A DNA stretch of 64,000 nucleotides from assembly GCF_902712855.1 (NCBI RefSeq), contig NZ_LR743507.1, forward strand, positions 5,070,001 through 5,134,000, written 5' to 3'. Position 1 is the first letter of the stretch; each line of letters starts with the position of its first letter. The notes beneath the pieces are model-generated. The model searched no databases and had not been told where the DNA came from. It saw only the letters and a program-made list of their open reading frames with translations. The translations under genes were made by a program, and so were the position numbers. The DNA comes from Variovorax paradoxus (GTDB lineage Bacteria > Pseudomonadota > Gammaproteobacteria > Burkholderiales > Burkholderiaceae_C). Below, one piece after another: positions 7,720-16,543 of the stretch.

Positions 7720-9102
7720 TCAGGGCGCCTTGGCGGCGGGCTTCGCGTCCTTGCCGCCCACCACCACCGTCACCATGCGCTCGGGCTGCAGCTTGCGCTG
7801 GAACGCGGCCTTGATGTCGGCCGCTGTGACCGCGTTCATGCGCGCGGTCCAGGTGTCGAGGTAGTCCAGCGGCAGGTCGTGCCACGCGATGTTGGCAACG
7901 TTGCCGATGAGCTTGCGGTTGCTGTCCAGAAGCAGCGGGAAGCCACCGATCACGTTGTCCTTGGCTGCCTTCAGCTCGCTGGCGGTCGGTCCTTCGGCCA
8001 CGAACCTCGCGAGCACTTCGCGCGACATCTTCACCGCATCCTCGGCCTGGTCCGGCCGGGTCTGGAAGCCGATGCGGAACGCGCCCGCCTCGAGCCCCGG
8101 CGCAAAGCCGCTGTAGATGCTGTAGGTGAGCCCGCGCTTCTCGCGCACCTCGTTCGTGAGGCGCGACACGAAGCCGCCACCGCCGAGCACGTAATTGCCC
8201 AGGGTGAGCGCGAAGTGGTCGGGGTCCTTGCGCGGATAGCCGGGCTGGCCGATGAAGACATGCGCCTGCGCCGAGTCGAACGGAATGCGCTCGTCCTTCG
8301 GCGCGGCCAGCGCGGCCACGGGCGCGATGGCGGGCAGCGGGGCACAACCCTGCGTGGCCGGCAGGCGCGACAGCAGCGAAGTCGCCAGCGTCTCGGCCTC
8401 GGCGCGCGTCACGGCGCCCACGATGCTGAGCTTGGCGCGGCACGGCACGATGAGCTGCTCGTAGCGCTGGCGCATGGCGGCAGTGTCGATGCGCGCCAGG
8501 GTCTCCTCGGTCACCTCCTGGCCGTACGGATGCACGCCATACACCGCCTGCGCGAAGGCGCGGCCGGCGACGGTCGCGGGCTTGGTGTTGGCTTCCTTGA
8601 TGGCGGCGTTGATGCGCTCGCGCTCGCGCTGCCAGACGTCGTCGGGGAACGAAGGCTCGCCGATCTCGCGCGAAGCCAGCGCGACCGCCTTGTTCAGCAG
8701 CGCCGGGTCGGACAGCGACCGCAGCGAGTAGCTGGTGCGGTCGGTGCCGGCGCTCACGTCGAAGCTGGCACCGAGATCGGCCCAGGCCTCGCCCAGGGCA
8801 TTCTGGTCGAGCGCAGGCTCGCCGTTCCTGCCGGCACGCACGCCCTTCTCGACCATGGCCGAGGTGGTGCTCGCCAGGCCGGCCTGCGCGGCCGGATCGC
8901 GCCGGCTGCCGGCGTCGAAGTCGACCTGCATGTCGACGATCGGCAACGCGTTGGTCGCCACGAGATAGATCTTGGCGCCGTTGGCCAGCGTCCAGTGCTG
9001 GATGGGCAGCGCGGCCTGCGCGCCGGTCATGCCGATCAGGCCGAACACGGCGGTGCCGCCTGCCAGCACCGCGCAGCGCGCGATTTTCTTGAGAGTGAAC
9101 AT
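7720..9102 (-). CDS. M16 family peptidase subunit, non-catalytic
   Basis: A 460-residue secreted M16 (pitrilysin-type) protein with an N-terminal signal peptide ending near AQA at residue 30. It keeps the two-domain M16 fold, including EVREKRGLTYSIYSGF near residue 330, but the zinc motif HxxEH is absent: the equivalent region reads GLASTTSAMVEKG. It is therefore expected to be the structural partner of the active subunit encoded 14 bases upstream, as in other paired M16 genes where one chain holds zinc and the other completes the chamber. The start at 9102 gives a complete signal peptide; the longer frame upstream overlaps the partner gene. Confidence 0.88.
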   Translation of the reverse strand: MFTLKKIARCAVLAGGTAVFGLIGMTGAQAALPIQHWTLANGAKIYLVATNALPIVDMQVDFDAGSRRDPAAQAGLASTTSAMVEKGVRAGRNGEPALDQNALGEAWADLGASFDVSAGTDRTSYSLRSLSDPALLNKAVALASREIGEPSFPDDVWQRERERINAAIKEANTKPATVAGRAFAQAVYGVHPYGQEVTEETLARIDTAAMRQRYEQLIVPCRAKLSIVGAVTRAEAETLATSLLSRLPATQGCAPLPAIAPVAALAAPKDERIPFDSAQAHVFIGQPGYPRKDPDHFALTLGNYVLGGGGFVSRLTNEVREKRGLTYSIYSGFAPGLEAGAFRIGFQTRPDQAEDAVKMSREVLARFVAEGPTASELKAAKDNVIGGFPLLLDSNRKLIGNVANIAWHDLPLDYLDTWTARMNAVTAADIKAAFQRKLQPERMVTVVVGGKDAKPAAKAP

Positions 9103-9116
9103 GGAATCCGTACCTT

Positions 9117-10565
9117 TCAGCGCAGTTCGCCCGCGGGCGCCGCGAAGCCGCGGCCGCGCCTGGGCTCGGGCGGCAGGGGCCGCAGCGTGGCGACCGTGAG
9201 CTGGTCGTCGCCGAAGTACCTGGCGGCCACGGCCTGCACCTGCGCGGCCGTGACGGCCTGCAGCCGGGCGACGATGCGCTCGCTGGCGTCCAGCGGCAGG
9301 CCCTGGATCCAGTTGCTGCCCAGTTCGCGCGCCTGCGCCATCACAGAGTCGCGCTTGTAGGTTTCGCTGGCCACCCACTGGGTCTTGACACGGGCCAGTT
9401 CGGCTTCGCCCACGCCGTCCCTGGCGATGCGCGTCACCTGGGCGCGCAGGGCCGCCTCGACCGCTTCGGCGCTCTTGCCGGCCGCCGGCACGCCGTCGAG
9501 CACGAAGAGCTGCGGGCCGCGGCCGACGAAGCCCGAGTAGGCGCCGGCCGAATCGGCGACGCGGTCGGGACCCTGCGTGAGCGCGCGGTCGAGCCTCGCC
9601 CCGGCGTACCCGTCGAGCACCGCCGACAGCACCACCAGCGCCCAGGCGTCGCTGTTCGTGTCGTCGATGCCGGCCAGTTGCGGCACGCGGTAGGCGAGCG
9701 ACACGTAGGCCTGCTCAGCCGGCGCCTTGAATTCGAGGCGCCGGATGCCGCGCTGCGCGGGCTCGACGCGCGGCTTGCGCACCGGCACCGCGCGCGATGG
9801 AATTCGCCCGTAGTACTTCTCGGCCATGGCGCGCACCTGCGCCACGTCGACGTCGCCGGCCACCACCAGGACGGCGTTGGCGGGCACGTACCAGCGCCTG
9901 TGGAAGTCGCGCACGTCCTCCGGCGTCATGGCGTCGAGGTCGCTCATCCAGCCGACCACGGGGCGGTGGTAGGGCGACGCAGTGAAGACGGCCGCGTTCT
10001 GCTGCTCGCCGAGCAACGCGCGCGGCTGGTCCTCGGTGCGCAGGCGGCGCTCTTCCTTGACCACCTCGATCTCGCGCCTGAACTCGTCGTCGGGCCACTG
10101 GTTGTTGGCGAAGCGGTCGGACTCCAGCTTCATCACCTGCTCGAGGCTGCCGACCGGAATCTGCTGGTAGTAGCCGGTGTAGTCGCGCGTGGTGAAGGCG
10201 TTTTCCTGGCCGCCGAGGGCGGCCACGCGTCGCGAGAACTCGCCGGGCTTGATGTCCTTGGTGCCCTTGAACATCATGTGTTCGAGCGCATGTGCCACAC
10301 CGGACGTGCCGTCGACCTCGTCCATGGACCCGACGCGGACCCAGACCATCTGCACCGCGGTCGGCGAGCGCCGGTCGGGCTGCACGATCAGCGTCATGCC
10401 GTTTGCCAATGTGAATTGCTGGGGTCCGGGCGCCGCGGCTGCAGCGGCGGAAGGCGGCGTGGAAGCCGGTGTGGATTGGGCCTGCGCAGGCATGGCCCAC
10501 GGCGCGAAGAGCGCCATCGCCAGCACCGCACCAGACGCAGCACGGCGTGGCGGGAGGTGTTTCAT
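9117..10565 (-). CDS. M16 family zinc metallopeptidase, catalytic subunit
   Basis: A 482-residue periplasmic M16 metallopeptidase. It has a signal peptide (AQA cleavage near residue 30), then a Ser/Pro/Ala linker and the inverted zinc motif His92-Ala-Leu-Glu95-His96 within AHALEHMMFKGT. A downstream Glu in EVVKEERR is the probable third zinc ligand. The C-terminal domain carries the R/Y region expected for substrate closure. It is translated just before the zinc-less partner, so the two likely form a heterodimer that degrades peptides in the periplasm. It is divergent from ftsY, with 29 bases between the start codons. Confidence 0.92.
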   Translation of the reverse strand: MKHLPPRRAASGAVLAMALFAPWAMPAQAQSTPASTPPSAAAAAAPGPQQFTLANGMTLIVQPDRRSPTAVQMVWVRVGSMDEVDGTSGVAHALEHMMFKGTKDIKPGEFSRRVAALGGQENAFTTRDYTGYYQQIPVGSLEQVMKLESDRFANNQWPDDEFRREIEVVKEERRLRTEDQPRALLGEQQNAAVFTASPYHRPVVGWMSDLDAMTPEDVRDFHRRWYVPANAVLVVAGDVDVAQVRAMAEKYYGRIPSRAVPVRKPRVEPAQRGIRRLEFKAPAEQAYVSLAYRVPQLAGIDDTNSDAWALVVLSAVLDGYAGARLDRALTQGPDRVADSAGAYSGFVGRGPQLFVLDGVPAAGKSAEAVEAALRAQVTRIARDGVGEAELARVKTQWVASETYKRDSVMAQARELGSNWIQGLPLDASERIVARLQAVTAAQVQAVAARYFGDDQLTVATLRPLPPEPRRGRGFAAPAGELR

Positions 10566-10594
10566 AGAATGGGTCGGATTGTAAAAAGCTCCTG

Positions 10595-11958
10595 ATGTTC
10601 AGTTTCTTCAAGAAAAACCGCCCGCCGAGGCCCCCGATACGCCGGCGCCCCCTCCTCCGGCCGCGCCTGCCGCGGAACCCGCGCCCGCGCGCTCGGTGTT
10701 TTCGCCTTCGAGCTGGTTCGGCTCGAAGCCGGCAGTGGAAGAAACGCCCGCGGCACCTGCGCCCTCCGCACCGCCTCCTCCTCCCCCTCCTTCTCCCGCT
10801 CCTTTCCCCGCTCCTTTCCCCGCTCCTTCCCTCCTCCGGCGGCACCGGCTCCCGCGCCCGCGCCGGCCCCCGTCGTCACGCCGGCTCCGGCCCTGTCGCG
10901 GCTCCGCCGGTCGTGCCGGCCCCTGTGCCTGCCCCATCCCCCGCTCCGGCGCCGGCATTCGTTGCGCCCCCGCGCCAGCGCCGGCTCCGGCTCCGGCTCC
11001 CGTTGCGGCACGCGTGCCTGCACCGGCACCAACCGTTACCGCGCCCGCCGTCGAACCTGAACGCAAAAGCTGGTTCGACAAGCTCAAGACCGGCTTGCGC
11101 AAGACCGGCACCGGCATCCAGGCGGTGTTCGTCAATGCGCAGATCGACGACGCGCTCTATGAAGAACTCGAATCCGCGCTGCTGATGGCCGACACCGGCG
11201 TGAAGGCCACCGAGTTCCTGCTCGACGACCTGCGCGGACGCGTCAAGCGCCAGATGGCCACCGACGCCTCGCAGGTCAAGCGCCTGCTGGCCGAGGCCGT
11301 GGCCGACCTGCTCAAGCCGCTCGAGAAGCCGCTGGTCATCGGCGAGTTCACGCCCACGGTGATCATGGTGGCCGGCGTCAACGGCGCGGGCAAGACCACC
11401 TCCATCGGCAAGCTGACCAAGCACCTGGCCAACGAAGGCGCCTCGGTGCTGCTGGCGGCGGCCGACACCTTCCGTGCGGCGGCGCGCGAGCAGCTGCTGG
11501 TCTGGGCCGACCGCAACACGGTCGAGATCGTGAGCAACGAAGGCGGCGACCCCTCGGCGGTGAGCTTCGACGCGGTGAATGCCGGCAAGGCGCGCGGCAA
11601 GGACGTGGTGCTGGTGGATACGGCAGGCCGCCTGCCGACGCAGCTGCACCTGATGGACGAACTCAAGAAGATCAAGCGCGTGGTCACCAAGGCCGATGCC
11701 ACGGCGCCGCACGAGGTGCTGCTGGTGATCGACGGCAACACCGGCCAGAACGCGCTGGCGCAGGTCAAGGCCTTCGACGAGACGCTCGGCCTCACGGGGC
11801 TGATCGTGACCAAGCTCGACGGCACGGCCAAGGGCGGCGTGCTGTGCGCCATCGCGCGCGAGCGGCCGGTTCCGGTGTATTTCATCGGCGTGGGCGAGAA
11901 GCTCGAAGACCTCGAGACCTTCAACGCGCGCGAGTTCGCGCAGGCCCTGCTGGGCTGA
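10595..11958 (+). CDS. ftsY: signal recognition particle receptor FtsY (apparent frameshifts in N-terminal linker)
   Basis: FtsY is the SRP receptor GTPase that docks ribosome-SRP complexes at the inner membrane. The NG domain is complete in one frame (from about 11060): G1 GVNGAGKTT, ADTFRAAA, DTAGRL, and TKLDGTAKGG. The normal N-terminus MFSFFKK starts at the ATG 10595 but lies in a different frame from the NG domain. Restoring one A in the A-run 10613-10617 joins them. Inside the acidic/Pro-Ala linker three further one-base losses (near 10829, 10891 and 10967-10971) would together turn a basic Arg-rich stretch back into Pro-Ala repeats. As written, translation from 10595 would stop at 11185. 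A GTG at 10696 gives an uninterrupted in-frame product lacking the membrane-binding tip. Sequencing error is the simplest explanation. Confidence 0.9.
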
Positions 11959-11976
11959 AGCTGTCGGCCGCGCCCA

Positions 11977-12019
11977 TGAAAAAACGACCCCCGCTCGCGC
12001 TGGGGCCGTTTTTCGTTTT
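11977..12019 (+). terminator. rho-independent terminator after ftsY
   Basis: Nineteen bases after the ftsY stop the arms AAAACGACCCC and GGGGCCGTTTTT form a GC-rich stem around a short GCTCGCGC-type loop, followed by a T-rich run (TTTTTCGTTTTTC). Layout and position are those of an intrinsic terminator for ftsY. Confidence 0.85.
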
Positions 12020-12049
12020 TCTTCTTCTCTCCCTGTCTCCCTGACCTCC

Positions 12050-12099
12050 GGCCCGGTCTGGCGGGCCTTCTTCTATCTTGCGGACGGCGAGCCGTCCGC
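12050..12099. terminator. two adjacent hairpins between convergent genes
   Basis: GGCCCG (12050-12055) pairs with CGGGCC (12062-12067), followed by TTCTTCT on the plus strand. GCGGACGG (12080-12087) pairs perfectly with CCGTCCGC (12092-12099), and sits 18 bases past the lipoprotein stop. Both lie in the gap between convergent ftsY and the lipoprotein gene, so they probably end transcription from the two sides; the second lacks a strong T-run. Confidence 0.55.
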
Positions 12100-12116
12100 T
12101 TCTCTCATGCCTTGGA

Positions 12117-13135
12117 TCAGAGACCGAACGGGTTCGTCGGCTTGCAAATGACGATGCCGGTGCAGTTGCTGGGCTTGTAGTAGTAGTTGCGGCTTTCGGA
12201 GCCGACGATCAGCGGGCCGACAAAACCGTACCCGTCCGCGCCCACGGCGTTGGACTGGGCGATGTCGGCGTCCAGCGTGGCGCCCTCGGTCAGCGCCTGG
12301 TAGGTGAAGGTGCTGGACTGCGACAGATCCTTCACGAAGACGCTGCCGCTGAAGCCGCCGAGGAGGTACGGGTAGCGGTAGCGGAATCCGCGAGCGCCCT
12401 TCTCGTCGAACTGCGCCAGGGCCCCGATGGTGTCCGCCGCGTCGGCACCCACTTCGTAGGCGTAGGTGGAATTGCCGGCCGAACTCTTCTCGAACACCGC
12501 GACGATGTCGCCGCCGAAACCGTACGCCGCGGCCGTGTTGAAGTAGCCAGCCGCGCCCTGGGCGTTGACCTGCGCAAGGAAGCTGTCCTTGTCGCTGGCC
12601 GCTGCCTCGGTGTGGTAGGTGTAGGTGGCGCCGGCGGCATCGCTGTCCTTGCGGTACACCATCACCGTGCTTGCGCCGCCGGTGCTCAACGCGCCGACCC
12701 AGCGGAAGCCACGGCTGCCCGCTTCGTTGGCCTGCGACAGGAAGTCGGCGGCGCTCGCGACAGGCGTCTTCGTCTCGTAGACATAGGTGGCGTCGCCGGT
12801 CTTCACGTAGACGTATGCGGAGCTCCCACCCGAAGCCAGCGGGCTCAGGAACATGTATCCCTTCGCGCCTTCGGCGTTCAGGTCGCTCAGCAGGCCTGCG
12901 GCGTCGGCAGGGTTCGGCAGTTTCTCGTACAGGAAAGTGTTCGTGGCCGGCGCCGGGGCGGGCGCGGGCGCAGGCGGTTCGGCCGGCGGCGGAGGAGCGG
13001 GCGGAGCGGGGGCGCCGGCGGGACGATGTTGCCGATGGGCGCGAACGAAGCGCCGTTGTCGCCACCACCGCCGCATGCCGCGAGGGCGAGCGTGGCAGCC
13101 ACTGCAGCGGCCACGGCCGCGAGCTTGAAATTCAT
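12117..13135 (-). CDS. lipoprotein with five tandem ~52-residue repeats (one apparent frameshift)
   Basis: I do not recognise the family. The N-terminus, from the ATG at 13135, is a lipoprotein signal with lipobox LAAC and Cys21 followed by four glycines. The main body lies in another frame; a single missing C in the run 13008-13012 (minus strand CCCCC) joins them inside a Pro/Ala-rich linker. The body consists of about five repeats of roughly 52 residues, each with a pattern like Q-x-N-x-x-G-A-x-G-Y/F, then GG, then V-Y-x-K and T-Y-x-Y. The last copy is shorter and ends with a Cys pair (SNCTGIVICKP). This suggests a surface or periplasmic beta-rich repeat protein anchored in a membrane. It is convergent with ftsY. 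Nothing in its neighbours indicates a role. Confidence 0.75.
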
Positions 13136-13331
13136 TGGGAAAAAACCTCCGGGATCGATATGTTCTGGTCGCGCCGAAGGCATCCGGAAGTGCTCCGGCT
13201 GCCAGCGCCCAGCGAAGGTAAATGCAGAAGAAAACGTTCGCCAGTGCCGAAAGTCACTTCAACTGACGGCTATGGCTTTCATCAGGCATCAAGTTAATAC
13301 AAACGAATTCAAATTCCTGAAGGGCAGGACA

Positions 13332-15125
13332 TCATCTGGCGCCCGCCTCGGTCATGGCGCGCAGCAACGATTCCGCGGCCACCGGCTTGAACAGCACGGG
13401 CACGCACGACTCTCGCACGCGCTGCAGCCGCTCGGGCGAGGTCTCGCCGGTGATGAGCAGAAGTGGCGTGGCGGCGCCGGTTTCGTCGCCCTGGCTCAGC
13501 CGCAGGCCCGCGTCGAGCCCGTCGGCGCCGTCGGCCAGGCGGTAGTCGCACAGCAACAGGTCGAAGGGCCGCCCCTCGGCAGCGGCCCGGCGCAGCGCCG
13601 CGGCGGCGGCTTCCTCGCTGTCGACGGCATGGGCGTCGACAGCATGAGAGCGCAGCAGGCCGGTCATGGCTTCGCGGATCTCCTGTTCGTCGTCGAGCAG
13701 CAGCACGCGCCCGGGAAGCGCTGTGGGTGGCTGGCGGAAGCCGGCGGGCGCGTCCGCCACACTCGGCACGGCCGACAGCCTGCCATCCGGTGTTCCGACA
13801 GCCGGAACCACCACGCGGAAGAAAGTGCCACGGCCGGGGCGCGAATGCATCCGGACCGGATGGCCGAGCAGGCGCGACAGACGCTGCACGATCGACAGCC
13901 CGATGCCGAGCCCTCGCGAGCGGTCGCGGCCTGGGTTGTTGACCTGGTAGAACTCCTCGAAGATGCGGCCCGACTGCTCCGGGGCGATGCCGATGCCGCT
14001 GTCGCGCACCTCGATCCATACCGCGTCGCCGCGCGCGCGGGCGGCGACGGTCACGCCGCCGCGCGCCGTGTACTTCAGCGCGTTGTCCATCAGGTTGGAC
14101 AGCATGCGGTGCAGCAGTTGCGGGTCGCTGTGGACCCACAGACCGCTGGCGCGCACGCGCAGCTGCAACTGCTTCTGCTCGGCGCGCGCGGAGAAGGTGT
14201 GGTTGAGCGGCAGGAACAGCGCATCGAGCTGCACCGGCTGCGGCGCGGACGTGATCACGCCTGCGTCGAGGCGCGAGACGTCGAGCATGGTGTCCAGCGA
14301 GGCGCCCAGCGCATTCACCGCCCGCATCAGCCGCTCGGCGTTGCGCCCCTCGGGGCGATGGCGCAACTCGTTCTCGAGCGCCGCACCGAACAGCGCGATC
14401 GCGTGCAGCGGCTGTCGCAGGTCGTGGCTGGCCGTACCAAGGAAGCGGGTCTTTTCCTCGCTGGCGCGCTCGGTGGCGGCGATCTGCTCGCCGAGCCGCA
14501 CGGCCAGCGCCTCGTTCTCGAAACGCAGCTTGAGCGACTCTGTCAGCAGCTTGTGCTGGCCCGTGCCGGCGTGCAGCGTGAGGAGCAGATAGGCCGCACC
14601 GGCGGCCGCCAGGAACAGGTGAAGCCCGTCGCCCTGCCAGGCCAGCGCGGTGATCATGCCCAGCGACATCGGCATGGTGTAGCCGAACAGCGCGGGCTTC
14701 AGCGGCCAGAGCGACTGCGCCGCCCGCGCGCAGCTGCCGACGATCACGGTCATCAGCAGCGAGGTCATCGGCAGGTTGTTGTGCGGCACGATGAGCCAGG
14801 GCACCACGGCCGTGACCATGCTCACGAGCGTCACCATGCGCGAGATCTTGCGCGCCCAGTAGGCGCTTTCGCGCGCCGGCCGATCGGGCGTCCAGCGCGG
14901 CGTGAACAGCACGTAGATGTCGGCCGTGAGCAGTGCGCCCAGCCAGAACAGCAGGCTCGGGTCCTTCAGCTGCGAATAGATGATGGCGCCGAACACGATC
15001 ACGAAGACCATGTGGGTCAGCGTGGAGGCGATGTAGGTGCTGTAGACCGACGCGATGTTCTCGCGCAGCACCCGCTGCGCAAGGTCGTGGTCGGCTGGGG
15101 GATCGCTCGGCGCCGCGGCTGGCAC
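13332..15125 (-). CDS. hybrid membrane histidine kinase with C-terminal receiver domain
   Basis: About 597 residues from the GTG at 15125. Residues 35-185 form five or six membrane segments with no recognisable sensor motif. A coiled stretch leads to the HisKA H-box (TASHDLRQPLHA, His234), then a HATPase domain with NALKYTARGG, DSGIGIAPEQ and RGLGIGLSIVQRL, and a receiver domain with phosphoacceptor Asp near 527 (LLLCDYRL) and Lys near 580 (LFKPV). It overlaps the 3' end of the response regulator gene, and no ATG is available, so a GTG or CTG start coupled to the upstream stop is likely. The H-box DLRQPLHA subtype is common in betaproteobacterial hybrid kinases paired with LuxR-type regulators. 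The stimulus is unknown. Confidence 0.85.
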   Translation of the reverse strand: MPAAAPSDPPADHDLAQRVLRENIASVYSTYIASTLTHMVFVIVFGAIIYSQLKDPSLLFWLGALLTADIYVLFTPRWTPDRPARESAYWARKISRMVTLVSMVTAVVPWLIVPHNNLPMTSLLMTVIVGSCARAAQSLWPLKPALFGYTMPMSLGMITALAWQGDGLHLFLAAAGAAYLLLTLHAGTGQHKLLTESLKLRFENEALAVRLGEQIAATERASEEKTRFLGTASHDLRQPLHAIALFGAALENELRHRPEGRNAERLMRAVNALGASLDTMLDVSRLDAGVITSAPQPVQLDALFLPLNHTFSARAEQKQLQLRVRASGLWVHSDPQLLHRMLSNLMDNALKYTARGGVTVAARARGDAVWIEVRDSGIGIAPEQSGRIFEEFYQVNNPGRDRSRGLGIGLSIVQRLSRLLGHPVRMHSRPGRGTFFRVVVPAVGTPDGRLSAVPSVADAPAGFRQPPTALPGRVLLLDDEQEIREAMTGLLRSHAVDAHAVDSEEAAAAALRRAAAEGRPFDLLLCDYRLADGADGLDAGLRLSQGDETGAATPLLLITGETSPERLQRVRESCVPVLFKPVAAESLLRAMTEAGAR

Positions 15126-15133
15126 GCGCTGGA

Positions 15134-15874
15134 TCAGTGCAGCATGCTGATCAACTGGGCGCGCGAACGCATGCCGAACAGCAGCAGGATGGTCGATACG
15201 TGGTTCTTCACCGTGCCTTCGCTCAGGTTCGCGAGCTGCGCGATTTCCTTGTTGGCCTTGCCCTCGAGCACCCACTGGAGCACCTGCATCTGGCGCGGCG
15301 TGAGTTCCTGCCAGGCGCTGGCATGGGCGAACTCGGCATAGCCGGCGAGCGACTTGGACACGGGCGGGGGCGGCAACTCGGCCGCACCGGCAGCAGGATC
15401 GAGCAGGCCGCAAGCGCGGATGAAGCTCACCACTTCCTTCAGGTCGGCCGATTTCGGCAGGAAGGCGGCCGCGCCCAGCGCGAGCACCCCCTGCGCCAGC
15501 GCATTGTTGCCGGTGCCCGAGAGCACCACGATGCGCGCACCGGGAAACCGCAGCCGGAACTCTGCCAGGCCGCTCAGGCCGTGCGTGTCGGGCAGCGCCA
15601 GGTCGAGCAGCACCAGCCCGATCGCCGCCTGGTGGGTTTCGTACAGCGCCAGGGCATCGGCGACATTGCCGGCCTCGAACACGTCGATGGTCGCGCCGGA
15701 GGACGTGGCCTGCGCCTGCACCAGCGCGCAGACACCGAGGCGCAGCAGGTCGTGGTCGTCGACGACCAGGATCGCCGTGGGGGCGCGGGGAGCGGCGCCG
15801 GCCTCTTCGGTCGTCCGCAGGGAGGTGGCTGGGGTGTCTGTAGGTACCACGTGCACGATCTTAGCGGCGGTCAC
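15134..15874 (-). CDS. LuxR/NarL-type response regulator
   Basis: A 246-residue two-domain regulator. The receiver domain (about residues 33-150) shows ILVVDDHDLLRLG, phosphoacceptor Asp in VLLDLALPD, and the conserved Lys in AFLPKSA. The C-terminal LuxR-type helix-turn-helix carries LTPRQMQVLQWVLEGKANKEIAQ and LSEGTVKNHVSTIL elements. It precedes and overlaps the hybrid kinase, so the two form a two-component pair in which the kinase's own receiver may relay or compete. An unusually long 30-residue N-terminal leader precedes the receiver; a later start is possible. Confidence 0.9.
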   Translation of the reverse strand: MTAAKIVHVVPTDTPATSLRTTEEAGAAPRAPTAILVVDDHDLLRLGVCALVQAQATSSGATIDVFEAGNVADALALYETHQAAIGLVLLDLALPDTHGLSGLAEFRLRFPGARIVVLSGTGNNALAQGVLALGAAAFLPKSADLKEVVSFIRACGLLDPAAGAAELPPPPVSKSLAGYAEFAHASAWQELTPRQMQVLQWVLEGKANKEIAQLANLSEGTVKNHVSTILLLFGMRSRAQLISMLH

Positions 15875-15924
15875 ATTTTTTGACAGTGCTGAAAGTCATG
15901 GGATGCGCGGTGGTTGTAGTGCTT

Positions 15925-15947
15925 ATTGCTAGTTTATTGATAGCAAT
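15925..15947. repeat. AT-rich inverted repeat upstream of the Mpo1-like gene
   Basis: ATTGCTA (15925-15931) and TAGCAAT (15941-15947) are perfect inverted arms around a 9-base AT-rich spacer. The surrounding 50 bases are far lower in GC than the window. It could be a regulator binding site or a dispersed intergenic palindrome. Confidence 0.5.
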
Positions 15948-16035
15948 TTCACATGGAATGCACCCTTGCCATCGCGCTTTTCTGTGGGCACCATGAAAGC
16001 ATCGCCGCATCGAACGGCACCTCAGGAGACTTCGA

Positions 16036-16500
16036 ATGGCCCACACCGCCGCTGCCCCGCTGGAAACCAGCAGCCGCAAGGTCGACCGCCTGCTCGCCCA
16101 TTACGAGGAGAGCCACCGCAATCCGACCAACGAGCTGATTCACTTCGTGGCCATCCCGGCCATCATGCTGAGCATCGTAGGGCTGCTGTTCGCCATCCAC
16201 CCATGGGTTGCCTACGGGTTCGTGGCTGCCAGCCTGATCTATTACGCGCTGCTGCGCTCGCCCGTCTTCCTGCTGACCATGGTGCTGCTGACAGCCTTGG
16301 CCCTGGCTTTGGTGCATGCAATGGGCAGACTTGTATTGCCGGTTTCAGCCGCTATCTTTGTAATGGCCTGGATCTTCCAGTTCGTGGGCCACAAGGTCGA
16401 GGGCAAGAAGCCTTCCTTTTTCGAAGACATTCAGTACCTGTGGGTCGGCCCGCTGTTCGTGCTGTCCAAGCTCTTCCTAAGACTTGGCATACGCTGGTAG
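16036..16500 (+). CDS. Mpo1-like (DUF962) membrane protein
   Basis: A 154-residue inner membrane protein of the DUF962/Mpo1-like family. It contains the paired family signatures: HYEESHRNPTNELIHFVAIP near residues 26-45 and QFVGHKVEGKKPSFFED near residues 114-130, with their histidines positioned between four hydrophobic segments. The yeast member Mpo1 is an Fe(II)-dependent dioxygenase acting in fatty acid alpha-oxidation; a similar role in bacteria is only inferred. The start at 16036 follows a CAGGAGACTTCGA ribosome binding site. It precedes rpoH in the same direction, but the CIRCE operator between them suggests separate control. Confidence 0.82.
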   Translation: MAHTAAAPLETSSRKVDRLLAHYEESHRNPTNELIHFVAIPAIMLSIVGLLFAIHPWVAYGFVAASLIYYALLRSPVFLLTMVLLTALALALVHAMGRLVLPVSAAIFVMAWIFQFVGHKVEGKKPSFFEDIQYLWVGPLFVLSKLFLRLGIRW

Positions 16501-16543
16501 CTTTCGGCTATCCAGGCGATAGGATTTCAAGGGAACCCCGGGC

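Noticed and set aside
7720..9102. Considered a pseudogene because the HxxEH zinc motif is missing
   Set aside because: The reading frame, signal peptide and length are intact, and zinc-less M16 partners are a known normal arrangement.
13136..13331. Gap between the lipoprotein and histidine kinase genes examined for an RNA gene or promoter
   Set aside because: Sequence becomes AT-richer toward 13300 but I could not identify a convincing structure or promoter pair.
12078..15341. Very long open frame on the plus strand opposite the lipoprotein and histidine kinase genes
   Set aside because: High GC depletes stop codons, so long antisense frames are common here. The translation is rich in Arg, His and Gly with no domain, and the opposite strand has well-supported genes.
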